Origin: Bacteroides sp.
Lineage (GTDB): Bacteria > Bacteroidota > Bacteroidia > Bacteroidales > GCA-2748055
Direction: 5' to 3'
Length of the DNA: 24,103 nucleotides
Assembly (NCBI GenBank): GCA_011048475.1
Contig: DSDZ01000059.1
Coordinates: 1 to 24,103 of the forward strand
The position numbers and the translations under genes are program-made. Positions 1 through 6,868 of the stretch are shown here, in pieces. Within the stretch, counting starts at the first letter, position 1; each line of letters begins with the position of its first letter. The notes under the pieces are model-generated. The model searched no databases and was not told the origin of the DNA. It worked only from the letters and a program-made list of their open reading frames with translations.

Positions 1-705
1 AAACACATCCAGAACTGTTCCTGCAAGCCTTCCCTTCCGGATCCCCTCCAGGAGTGCGGACTCGTCGACCACCTCACCCCGGGAGGTATTGACCAGGATG
101 GTTCCCTTTCTGACCCGTTCCATAAAACGCCTGTCGACCATCCCCGCGGTATTGTCCCTGCCTCCCCGGTTCAGGGGCACATGCAGGGTGATGATATCGG
201 CCTCTTCCAGGAGCCGGTCCAGTCCGGTGAACTGCGCTCCCCCTTCGGCACGCTGCCTGGGGGGATCGTTCAACAGCACGTTCACCCCCAGGGCTTCTGC
301 AGCCTCTGCCACCAGGCTCCCCACATGTCCCACTCCCACCACACCCAGTGTCAGGTCCCTCAGATCAAATCCCATCCTGAGCGCCAGGTGGAGAAGCACC
401 GACACCATGTATTGCTGCACGGAGGACGCGTTGCAGCCCGGTGCATTGGTCCACCTGATCCCTGCCTTGCGGCAATATTCCGTGTCGATGTGATCAAAAC
501 CGATGGTGGCCGAGGCGATCATCCGGATACCGGTATGCTCCAGAAGGGTCCGGTCGCACCGGGTTCGCGTCCTCGTGATCAGGCATTCCGCATCTTTCAG
601 ATCCGGTTGCCTGATTTCGCTCCCCGGCAGGTACGACACCTTCGCCACTTCTTCAAAAGCGCCCCTCAGGAACGGGATCCGGTCATCTGCCACGATCCGG
701 ATCAT
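1..705 (-). CDS. pdxB: 4-phosphoerythronate dehydrogenase PdxB (3' end beyond window)
   Basis: NAD-dependent D-2-hydroxyacid dehydrogenase of the PdxB type, which oxidises 4-phospho-D-erythronate in the DXP-independent pyridoxal phosphate pathway. I translated 235 codons from ATG 705-703 to the window edge without a stop. The N-terminus reads MIRIVADDRIPFLRGAFEEV, close to PdxB proteins. It is followed by TATIGFDHID-like (SATIGFDHID), the PdxB hallmark NAPGCNASSVQQYM, a Rossmann glycine motif GVVGVGHVG, NDPPR, and NTSRGEVVDE near the right catalytic region. The translation ends at GTVLDVF, so the C-terminal catalytic histidine region and any PdxB dimerisation domain lie outside. The start codon overlaps the larA stop as ATGA, implying translational coupling. 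A generic 2-hydroxyacid dehydrogenase serving the sugar-acid pathway is the alternative, but the APGCN signature favours PdxB. Confidence 0.85.
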   Translation of the reverse strand, partial: MIRIVADDRIPFLRGAFEEVAKVSYLPGSEIRQPDLKDAECLITRTRTRCDRTLLEHTGIRMIASATIGFDHIDTEYCRKAGIRWTNAPGCNASSVQQYMVSVLLHLALRMGFDLRDLTLGVVGVGHVGSLVAEAAEALGVNVLLNDPPRQRAEGGAQFTGLDRLLEEADIITLHVPLNRGGRDNTAGMVDRRFMERVRKGTILVNTSRGEVVDESALLEGIRKGRLAGTVLDVF

Positions 706-1979
706 CCGCGGGCAAATTTATCCTTCCAGGACCAGAGTCCCAGGGCAGGATTGGACACGAAATAAATCTCCTCCCCGTCTGCCAGTCGGTTATATCCCTC
801 CTCCAATTTAGCGGGATTGTACCGGGATATCATTTCGCCAAGATCCGCATACTGGTAATTCACCGATTCAATCTCTTCCTTTGAAAGGTGACCCGGGCAG
901 TAGGTGACCCCGAACCTCCCCTCCGAAGAACCATGGATCAGGTGTGCCGCGGCACTCAGGTTCTGCCTCAGTTCTTCATGGTGTTCCACCGCATCCAGGA
1001 TCTCCGGTGTGGTTTTGTACCCGTATTTCCTGATGAGCCTGTCAATCTCCCTGTCCTCCCCGAATTCCTTGAGTCCGGGTGCCAGTACCAGCAGTTCTCC
1101 CCCTCCGGCCAGTGCCATCCGGGTCCTGTAGATGCTTTTGTTCCCGAGCCACGTGCTTCTGAATTCTTCGGGCTCGAGGTACACCACGATCTTTTCCAGG
1201 GGTTTGTCCAGCATCACAAAATTTACCTCCAGGGAGAGTTCAGACGCCCTGAGGAAACACTGTGCATCGTCCCCGATAAACAGACCCCGGACGACCAGGC
1301 GGCCCGACCGGTCCCTGCCCACGACGGTCAGGACATACAGCAACGGCAGATCGGACGTAAAATGTCCGGAGGCATAATTGAGCACTTTTCTCACAGGTGT
1401 GTCGGCCCGTCCCATGATCCGTTCCAGTCCGTATGCAGCCCCCAGGAAATGACTCTTGTTGATCCCCTCAGGGCCCCCGGTCCCCACAAAAATATTCTTG
1501 TTGTAGTTTGCCATTCCGGCCACTTCGTGGGGGACCACCTGACCGACGGATACGATCAGGTCATGTCCCCCCTTTACGATCATGGTATTCAGCTGTGCGG
1601 GCCAGCTGTAGGAGACCATTCCCTCGGATACCTCTTTCAGAAAGCTTCCCGGCACCTCACCCACGGTGACCACATCATTCCTCCAGTCATGCACCCGGAA
1701 CAGGGAAACCGGCACGTCCGGGAACATTCTGTGAATCTCCGGCTCGGTCATGGGTTCATGGGTGCCGATGGCGGGCAGGATGTCGGTGAGCTTCTCTCCG
1801 TAGTATTCATGGACAAACCGTGTGATCAGCCCGGCCCTGCTGTAAAATCTTGTGATATCCGGCGGGATGGCAAGCACCCTGTTCCGGCGGCCCGCTTTGT
1901 CAAGAGCCCGGAATAATCCCTCCCTGATCTCCCCGTCGGTCAGGGCCACCTCTGGCCCGCCCTTTTCAAAATAGATCAT
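702..1979 (-). CDS. LarA-family (DUF2088) nickel-pincer racemase/epimerase, substrate unknown
   Basis: 425-residue member of the lactate racemase (LarA) family, which epimerises 2-hydroxyacids through a hydride transfer to a nickel-pincer nucleotide. Key residues are visible: D41-I-T-R44, H74 in GTHEPMT, H151 in PHEVAGM, K161 in NYNKN and H177 in NKSHF. The spacings K161-H177 (16) and H151-K161 (10) equal those of K184/H200 and H174/K184 in Lactobacillus LarA as I recall them, so cofactor attachment, nickel ligation and both catalytic histidines appear intact. The lactate enzyme's GTHR is GTHE here, arguing for another substrate. It lies 53 nt after the fructuronate reductase gene and overlaps pdxB by 4 nt. 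The context suggests a hexonate such as mannonate (2-epimer gluconate); this is inference. The LarB/C/E cofactor-making genes are not in the window. Confidence 0.85.
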   Translation of the reverse strand: MIYFEKGGPEVALTDGEIREGLFRALDKAGRRNRVLAIPPDITRFYSRAGLITRFVHEYYGEKLTDILPAIGTHEPMTEPEIHRMFPDVPVSLFRVHDWRNDVVTVGEVPGSFLKEVSEGMVSYSWPAQLNTMIVKGGHDLIVSVGQVVPHEVAGMANYNKNIFVGTGGPEGINKSHFLGAAYGLERIMGRADTPVRKVLNYASGHFTSDLPLLYVLTVVGRDRSGRLVVRGLFIGDDAQCFLRASELSLEVNFVMLDKPLEKIVVYLEPEEFRSTWLGNKSIYRTRMALAGGGELLVLAPGLKEFGEDREIDRLIRKYGYKTTPEILDAVEHHEELRQNLSAAAHLIHGSSEGRFGVTYCPGHLSKEEIESVNYQYADLGEMISRYNPAKLEEGYNRLADGEEIYFVSNPALGLWSWKDKFARG

Positions 1980-2032
1980 CTGTACATTGTTTTGGTAAGC
2001 TTACATGGTTACAATCCATGGCCTTCAATCCC

Positions 2033-2884
2033 CTATACTCCTCCGTATGCGCTGTATCCTCCGTCCACCGGGATGCATATTCCGGTAATGAACCGGCTCA
2101 TATCCGAAAGCAGGTAGAGGACGGTCCCGTTGAGATCGTCAGGATCCCCGAACACCCCCATTGGCGTACTGGCGATGATCTTTTCTCCCCGTGGGGTCAG
2201 TTTGCCGGTTTTCTCGTCCAGCAGGAGGAACCTGTTCTGACTGGTCAGGAAAAAACCGGGTGCAATCGCGTTCACCCGCACGCCAACCTTGGCTAAATGC
2301 ACCGCTAGCCACTGGGTAAAATTGTTGATGGATGCTTTCGCGGCCGAATATGCCGGGATCTTCGTCAGCGGTCTGAAGGCGTTCATGGAAGAGATATTCA
2401 GCACCACCCCGCTCTGCCGGGTGGCCATCTCCCGGGTAAATACGAGGGTGGGCAGCAGCGTTCCCGTAAAATTCAGGTCAAACACTTTACGGAAACCATC
2501 CAGCTCAAGCCCGAAAAATCCTTCGTCCATCCGGTTCAGGTCCTCTTCGGTGATCTGTTCCAGCCGGGTGGTGGCACTGGGCGAATTTCCGCCCGCTCCG
2601 TTGATCAGGATGTCCACCCTGCCCGCCTCCCGTAGAATCTTTTCCCGCACCGCCTCGAGAGATCCCCTGTCCAGTACATCGGCTTTGTATCCGAAAGCAT
2701 CCACACCGGTCTCTGAGCGGATCTCTTCCGCAAGGCGGGAGGCCGCCTCTTCGTTGATATCCAGGATGACGGTGACCACCCCCGCCGAGGCCAGTCCCCG
2801 CGCTATCGATGATCCAAGCACACCCCCGCCGCCGGTGATCACACAGATCTTGTCTTTCAGGTCTACGAATGATAATTGTTCCAT
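2033..2884 (-). CDS. uxuB: SDR-family fructuronate reductase (D-mannonate oxidoreductase type)
   Basis: 283-residue classical short-chain dehydrogenase, most like the SDR-type UxuB that reduces D-fructuronate to D-mannonate with NAD(P)H. Visible motifs are the nucleotide loop TGGGGVLG (17-24), NGAGG (95-99), catalytic serine in NISSM (165/166) and YSAAK with Y179/K183. The stretch around 121-145 (EGFFGLELDGFRKVFDLNF, then TGTLLP) is characteristic of this subgroup and absent from KduD-like SDRs. I chose ATG 2884-2882; an upstream in-frame start would lie inside lacI. The start follows the lacI stop by one base, so the two are co-transcribed and probably translationally coupled. This is a non-orthologous replacement of the enterobacterial UxuB. 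Another sugar-acid dehydrogenase is possible, but the adjacent uxaE/uxaC pair supports fructuronate. Confidence 0.78.
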   Translation of the reverse strand: MEQLSFVDLKDKICVITGGGGVLGSSIARGLASAGVVTVILDINEEAASRLAEEIRSETGVDAFGYKADVLDRGSLEAVREKILREAGRVDILINGAGGNSPSATTRLEQITEEDLNRMDEGFFGLELDGFRKVFDLNFTGTLLPTLVFTREMATRQSGVVLNISSMNAFRPLTKIPAYSAAKASINNFTQWLAVHLAKVGVRVNAIAPGFFLTSQNRFLLLDEKTGKLTPRGEKIIASTPMGVFGDPDDLNGTVLYLLSDMSRFITGICIPVDGGYSAYGGV

Positions 2885-2885
2885 G

Positions 2886-3947
2886 TCAGTGTTGTGATTT
2901 GGGTTCGTAAAATGCCAGGTTTTCCCTGGTAATGATATCGATGGGAAGAAACTGCTTCCGCTCGGGCTCCCGGTTAAAGGCAACCAGGTTAAACAGCGAT
3001 GTAAGTCCCCTGAATGCCTGTTCTTCAGGCCTCTGGGAAATCAGAAAATCGATGTAATCCCTTTTCAGATATTCGATGCTCTCCGGGAGCAGGTCGTATC
3101 CCACCAGCCGGATGTTCATAATGCCGCGGGAGGCCAGGTACCCGGCAACCAGGTGGACCCGGGAATTGGTCACAAAGATCCCCGCAATTTCATACCTTGC
3201 AAATGCCTCCTCCAGCCGCTCCTCCAGCTCGTGATCACCTGCTCCGTTCAGATCAATGGTGAGAAGATGGTCCGGCCGGCCGCCATGTTCCTCAAAAAAA
3301 CTCCTGAATCCTTTTTCACGCTGGATGATATGGGCATAATGATCCTTCCGTGCAGAAAGGTTCATGATGAGCACATCCTTCCCGGGCAGCATCCCGTAAT
3401 CGATGAGCCTGGCTGCCACCATTCCGCTGTGAAAGGCATCCTGACCCACAAAACTCCTGACGGCCGGAGACTCCAGCATGGAATTGAAAAGGACCACCGG
3501 CAGATTCCACCGGCCGCACTGTTCAAGGAATTCCACCGACTCCTTCTGAAAAACGGGAGCGAACAGGACCCCGTGGAGTTGTTCAAAGGGAAATCCATTC
3601 ACCAGCTTGAGGAAATCTTTCCGGTCGATCTGGTCGAAATTGAAATGCTCCACCTGGAGATGGTAATGGGACAGTTCATCAAGGGCCCGGTCGATCCCTT
3701 TCCGGGGCAGTTTCCAGAAAACGTGTTCGTTCACGATCTTCGGCATCACCACCGCCAGGCGGATCTCCCGCTTTAAAGCCAGCGAACTGGCCATAAAATC
3801 AGGCTTGTAGTTGTATTCGCGCAGCAGTTTCTGGATCTTTTCGCGGGTAGCATCGGACACTTCGCCCCGGTTATGGATCACCCGGTCCACCGTTCCGATG
3901 GATACCCGGGCGATTTCAGCGATATCCTTGATCCTGATTCTCTGCAT
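2886..3947 (-). CDS. LacI-type transcriptional regulator of the hexuronate genes
   Basis: 353 residues: an N-terminal LacI helix-turn-helix (about 5-27, IKDIAEIARVSIGTVDRVI), a hinge near 50-58 (PDFMASSL), and a periplasmic-binding-protein-like sensor domain from about 65 to 340. The recognition helix has TVDRV where classical LacI proteins have TVSRV, a variant common in Bacteroidota regulators. It is the first gene of the minus-strand operon with the SDR, larA and pdxB, and is divergent from uxaE-uxaC. A CG-centred palindrome in the shared intergenic region overlaps the uxaE promoter. The simplest model is repression of uxaEC, and perhaps autoregulation, relieved by a hexuronate intermediate. 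Start ATG 3947-3945 places the helix-turn-helix at the usual distance from the N-terminus. Effector identity cannot be read from sequence. Confidence 0.9.
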   Translation of the reverse strand: MQRIRIKDIAEIARVSIGTVDRVIHNRGEVSDATREKIQKLLREYNYKPDFMASSLALKREIRLAVVMPKIVNEHVFWKLPRKGIDRALDELSHYHLQVEHFNFDQIDRKDFLKLVNGFPFEQLHGVLFAPVFQKESVEFLEQCGRWNLPVVLFNSMLESPAVRSFVGQDAFHSGMVAARLIDYGMLPGKDVLIMNLSARKDHYAHIIQREKGFRSFFEEHGGRPDHLLTIDLNGAGDHELEERLEEAFARYEIAGIFVTNSRVHLVAGYLASRGIMNIRLVGYDLLPESIEYLKRDYIDFLISQRPEEQAFRGLTSLFNLVAFNREPERKQFLPIDIITRENLAFYEPKSQH

Positions 3948-4009
3948 AATTATTTATTATGAGATGCTTACGCAGATTTTCCTTCTCACAAAGAGTGGTT
4001 CATTCCCAC

Positions 4010-4017
4010 CAAAATTA
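4010..4017 (-). promoter_or_regulatory. Candidate -7 box for the lacI-uxuB-larA-pdxB operon
   Basis: On the minus strand this reads TAATTTTG, a perfect match to the Bacteroidota -7 consensus TAnnTTTG. It would start transcription near 4003, leaving a leader of about 55 nt before the lacI start. No convincing -33 TTTG is seen at the expected distance upstream, so the call rests on the -7 element and its position. Confidence 0.4.
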
Positions 4018-4027
4018 ATGAAAATAT

Positions 4028-4059
4028 TTTGTAAATAAGAAGAAAATTGCCTATTTTCG
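4028..4059 (+). promoter_or_regulatory. Candidate promoter for uxaE-uxaC
   Basis: TTTG at 4028-4031 is followed after 20 bases by TATTTTCG at 4052-4059, one mismatch from the Bacteroidota -33/-7 pattern (TTTG, about 19-21 bases, TAnnTTTG). The predicted start is near 4065, about 33 nt before the uxaE ATG. The -7 element is overlapped by the palindrome at 4054-4075, which is what a repressor-controlled promoter would look like. Confidence 0.5.
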
Positions 4060-4075
4060 TGTTCGTACACGGAAA
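4054..4075. promoter_or_regulatory. CG-centred palindrome, probable LacI-family operator
   Basis: The core CGTGTTCGTACACG (4058-4071) is centred on CG between 4064 and 4065. Six of its seven base pairs are symmetric; only 4063/4066 fail. Symmetry resumes outward at 4054-4056 with 4073-4075 (TTT/AAA). Even-length palindromes with a central CG are the usual LacI-family operator form. The site covers the -7 box and predicted start of uxaE and lies 107 bp from the divergent lacI gene. It differs from the CAATCGATTG sites near the second LacI gene, fitting a separate regulator. Confidence 0.6.
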
Positions 4076-4097
4076 CAATCAGATAATCTTCAGATTC

Positions 4098-5345
4098 ATG
4101 AAACTTGAAAAATATTCCTTCGGGATTGGCGACAGGTTCGCGCAGCAGGGAGAGGCACAGCTCAGTGCCATCATGAAAGCCGCTGAAAAAGGAGTGGAGA
4201 TCGTTCCGGTCTGGAACAAATCCAACCGCGAACACCAGAACATCCATTCTTCCCCTTCAGACACCAGGAAGGAAGCCGATGATGCGGTGCGGAAACTGGG
4301 CTGGGAGCATTCCTATTACGTGGATGCGGACCACATCAACCTGGACACGGTGGACCGGTTTCTTCCCCACTCCGATTTTTTTACCCTGGACGTGGCCGGA
4401 TATCTGGGAAAGGAAGTACCAGCAGAAGAGCTGAATAGGTTCCTGGACGCCGCGGAAGGGATGACGGGCAGGCTGCAGATCCCGGGGATCAGCGAGCCAT
4501 TTCAAATTTCCGTGGACATCCTGAAAAGGATTGCCGGAACATTCCTAGGGGCAGTGAAGGAGGCATCGGCCATCTACAGGCACATCGCATCCGGAAAGGG
4601 AGCAGAGCAATTTGTTGCGGAGATCTCCATGGACGAAGTAGAGGAGCCGCAGACACCCGTGGAACTTTTCTTTATCCTGATGATGATCAGCCACTTTGAT
4701 ATTCCAGTACAGACGATCGCACCAAAATTCACGGGAAGGTTCAACAAAGGAGTGGATTACGTGGGGGATGTGGTGCAGTTCCGTAAAGAATTTGAACAGG
4801 ACCTGCTCGTCATCGATCATGCCGTCAAATCGTTCGGGCTCCCGGAGAACCTGAAGCTGAGCGTGCACTCTGGCAGCGACAAATTCACCATTTATCCGAT
4901 CATGGGGGAGCTGATCCGTAAACATGACAAAGGCATCCACGTGAAAACAGCGGGCACGACCTGGCTGGAAGAGGTGATCGGACTGGCGCTGTCGGGTGAC
5001 GATGCGCTTCAGATGGCAAAGACCATCTACGCCCGTGCGCTCGAAAGGCGGGAGGAGCTGTGCGCACCCTATGCCACCGTGATCGATATTGATCCGGACA
5101 CCCTTCCGGCTCCGGACGAGGTCAACGGCTGGAACGGTGAGAAATTTGCCGGAACCCTGCGGCACGTGCCGGACCATCCCCATTACAATCCGGGATTCCG
5201 GCAATTGATCCACGTGGGATACAAAGTGGCCGCCGATATGGGCGAGCAGTACCTTTCCATGGTGAGGAAATACAGACGGGTGGTCGGGGATCAGGTAGAG
5301 ACCAACCTTTTCGACCGGCATATCAGGCGGCTGTTCGGCATCTGA
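4098..5345 (+). CDS. uxaE: Tagaturonate/fructuronate epimerase UxaE
   Basis: 415-residue protein of the UxaE family, which interconverts D-tagaturonate and D-fructuronate so that galacturonate and glucuronate share one branch. Recognisable conserved blocks are SFGIGDRF near the start, VDADHIN (about 77-83), a SMDEVEEPQTP block (about 178-188), FTGRFNKGVDYVGD (about 213-226), LSVHSGSDKFTIYP (about 258-271) and HVKTAGTTWLE (about 285-295), followed by VIHVGY-like LIHVGYKVA. The start ATG 4098 is preferred because an in-frame upstream start at 4047 would lie in the promoter and operator. From memory, the founding Thermotoga enzyme has an additional N-terminal stretch, while this protein begins at the SFG-GDR block. 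It is followed 57 nt later by uxaC on the same strand. Confidence 0.85.
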   Translation: MKLEKYSFGIGDRFAQQGEAQLSAIMKAAEKGVEIVPVWNKSNREHQNIHSSPSDTRKEADDAVRKLGWEHSYYVDADHINLDTVDRFLPHSDFFTLDVAGYLGKEVPAEELNRFLDAAEGMTGRLQIPGISEPFQISVDILKRIAGTFLGAVKEASAIYRHIASGKGAEQFVAEISMDEVEEPQTPVELFFILMMISHFDIPVQTIAPKFTGRFNKGVDYVGDVVQFRKEFEQDLLVIDHAVKSFGLPENLKLSVHSGSDKFTIYPIMGELIRKHDKGIHVKTAGTTWLEEVIGLALSGDDALQMAKTIYARALERREELCAPYATVIDIDPDTLPAPDEVNGWNGEKFAGTLRHVPDHPHYNPGFRQLIHVGYKVAADMGEQYLSMVRKYRRVVGDQVETNLFDRHIRRLFGI

Positions 5346-5402
5346 TCCACGGATTGGGACACTCCCTGTGAATGAAACTGAGAAAATCTAATAATCACTC
5401 GA

Positions 5403-6827
5403 ATGAAAAAATTTTTGGACCAGGATTTCCTGCTGGAAAATGAAACGGCCCGCAGGCTCTATCATGAATGTGCCAGCAAGATGCCGATCATCGATTACCA
5501 TTGCCACCTGAATCCCGAACAGATCGCAGGGGATGTGAATTTTGAGAACCTGACCAGGATCTGGCTTGCGGGAGATCATTACAAGTGGCGGGCCATGCGG
5601 GCAAACGGAGTGGACGAAAAGTACTGCACGGGCGATGCGCCGGACAGGGAAAAATTCATGAAATGGGCGGAAACCGTGCCGGACACCATCCGCAATCCAC
5701 TCTACCACTGGACACACCTGGAGCTGCAGCGGTATTTCGGTATCTCTGAACTGCTTCATCCCGGGTCGGCGGAAGGGATCTACCGGCAGGCAAACGAACT
5801 GCTGGCCACAAAGGAGTTCAGCGTCAGGCAACTCATCCGGAAAATGAATGTGGAGGTGATCTGCACCACGGATGACCCGGTGGATACCCTGGAACACCAC
5901 CGGAAAATCCGTGGGGACGGATTCGAGACCCTGGTCCTGCCCGCCTGGCGTGCCGACAAAGCACTGGCGGTGGAGGATCCCGACCAGTACAACCAGTACC
6001 TTGGAAAGCTTGAAGCCGCCTCGGGCATTTCCATATCCACCTACATGGATTTGCTCACGGCCTTGAGCAACAGGCATGACTTTTTCAATGAAATGGGCTG
6101 CAGGGTCTCGGACCACGGGATGGAGACCTTCCATGCAGATGATTTTGATCACCAGGACATCGAAAGGATCTTTCTGAAGATCAGGAAAGGAAGGAAACCG
6201 AACAAGCAGGAAATAAGTCAGTTCAAATCAGCCATGCTGATCGAGCTGGCAGTCATGGACCACGAGAAGGACTGGGTGCAGCAGTTCCATGTGGGGGCGA
6301 TCCGGAACAACAACACCCGGAGGTTCCACGAAATGGGTCCGGATACCGGTTTTGACTCTATCGGGGATTTCAAAATGGCAAGGACCCTGTCCAGGTTCCT
6401 GGATACGCTCGATCAGCGCGAACAGCTGGCAAAGACCATTCTTTACAACATCAATCCCGGCGACAATGCGCTGATGGTGACCATGGCCTGCAATTTCAAC
6501 GACGGGATTACACCGGGCAAGATGCAGCACGGTTCCGGCTGGTGGTTTCTCGACCAAAAATACGGAATTACAGACCAGATCAACACCCTCTCCGCGCTCG
6601 GACTGCTCAGCCGTTTCGTGGGCATGCTGACGGACTCACGAAGTTTCCTGTCCTATCCCAGGCATGAATATTTCAGGAGGATCCTCTGCAACCTGGTGGG
6701 AACGGATGTGGAAAAGGGAGAGATCCCCGATGATCCCGCGATGCTGGAGAACCTGATCAGCAATGTTTGTTACCACAATGCGAAAAATTACTTCGGGTTT
6801 CGACCGGGTCCGGTAGCTGGTTCATGA
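5403..6827 (+). CDS. uxaC: Glucuronate/galacturonate isomerase UxaC
   Basis: 474 residues, the normal length of uronate isomerase, a metal-dependent amidohydrolase-fold enzyme converting D-glucuronate to D-fructuronate and D-galacturonate to D-tagaturonate in the cytoplasm. It starts with the family's N-terminal FLDQDFLLENETARRLYHE. The metal-binding IDYHCHL gives H33 and H35. Other typical blocks are LTRIWLAGDHYKWRAMRANG, CTTDDP and, near the C-terminus, MLTDSRSFLSYPRHEYFRR. It is the second gene of the uxaE-uxaC unit and supplies both substrates of UxaE. An ACCGG/CCGGT inverted repeat lies in its last codons, but without a T-tract. Confidence 0.95.
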   Translation: MKKFLDQDFLLENETARRLYHECASKMPIIDYHCHLNPEQIAGDVNFENLTRIWLAGDHYKWRAMRANGVDEKYCTGDAPDREKFMKWAETVPDTIRNPLYHWTHLELQRYFGISELLHPGSAEGIYRQANELLATKEFSVRQLIRKMNVEVICTTDDPVDTLEHHRKIRGDGFETLVLPAWRADKALAVEDPDQYNQYLGKLEAASGISISTYMDLLTALSNRHDFFNEMGCRVSDHGMETFHADDFDHQDIERIFLKIRKGRKPNKQEISQFKSAMLIELAVMDHEKDWVQQFHVGAIRNNNTRRFHEMGPDTGFDSIGDFKMARTLSRFLDTLDQREQLAKTILYNINPGDNALMVTMACNFNDGITPGKMQHGSGWWFLDQKYGITDQINTLSALGLLSRFVGMLTDSRSFLSYPRHEYFRRILCNLVGTDVEKGEIPDDPAMLENLISNVCYHNAKNYFGFRPGPVAGS

Positions 6828-6868
6828 GGATATATTCGTATTTTAGCCGCGGAACAGAGATTTGATCC

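Noticed and set aside
888..1916. Long plus-strand open frame of 342 codons opposite larA
   Set aside because: Antisense shadow of a well-conserved gene, with low-complexity His/Pro/Gly-rich composition and no recognisable domain.
4000..4007. GGAATGAA on the minus strand, shared with the palindrome at 17956
   Set aside because: Only one half-site is present, so the match can be chance.
6803..6814. ACCGG/CCGGT inverted repeat at the end of uxaC as a terminator
   Set aside because: It lies within coding sequence, has a 2-base loop and no following T-tract.
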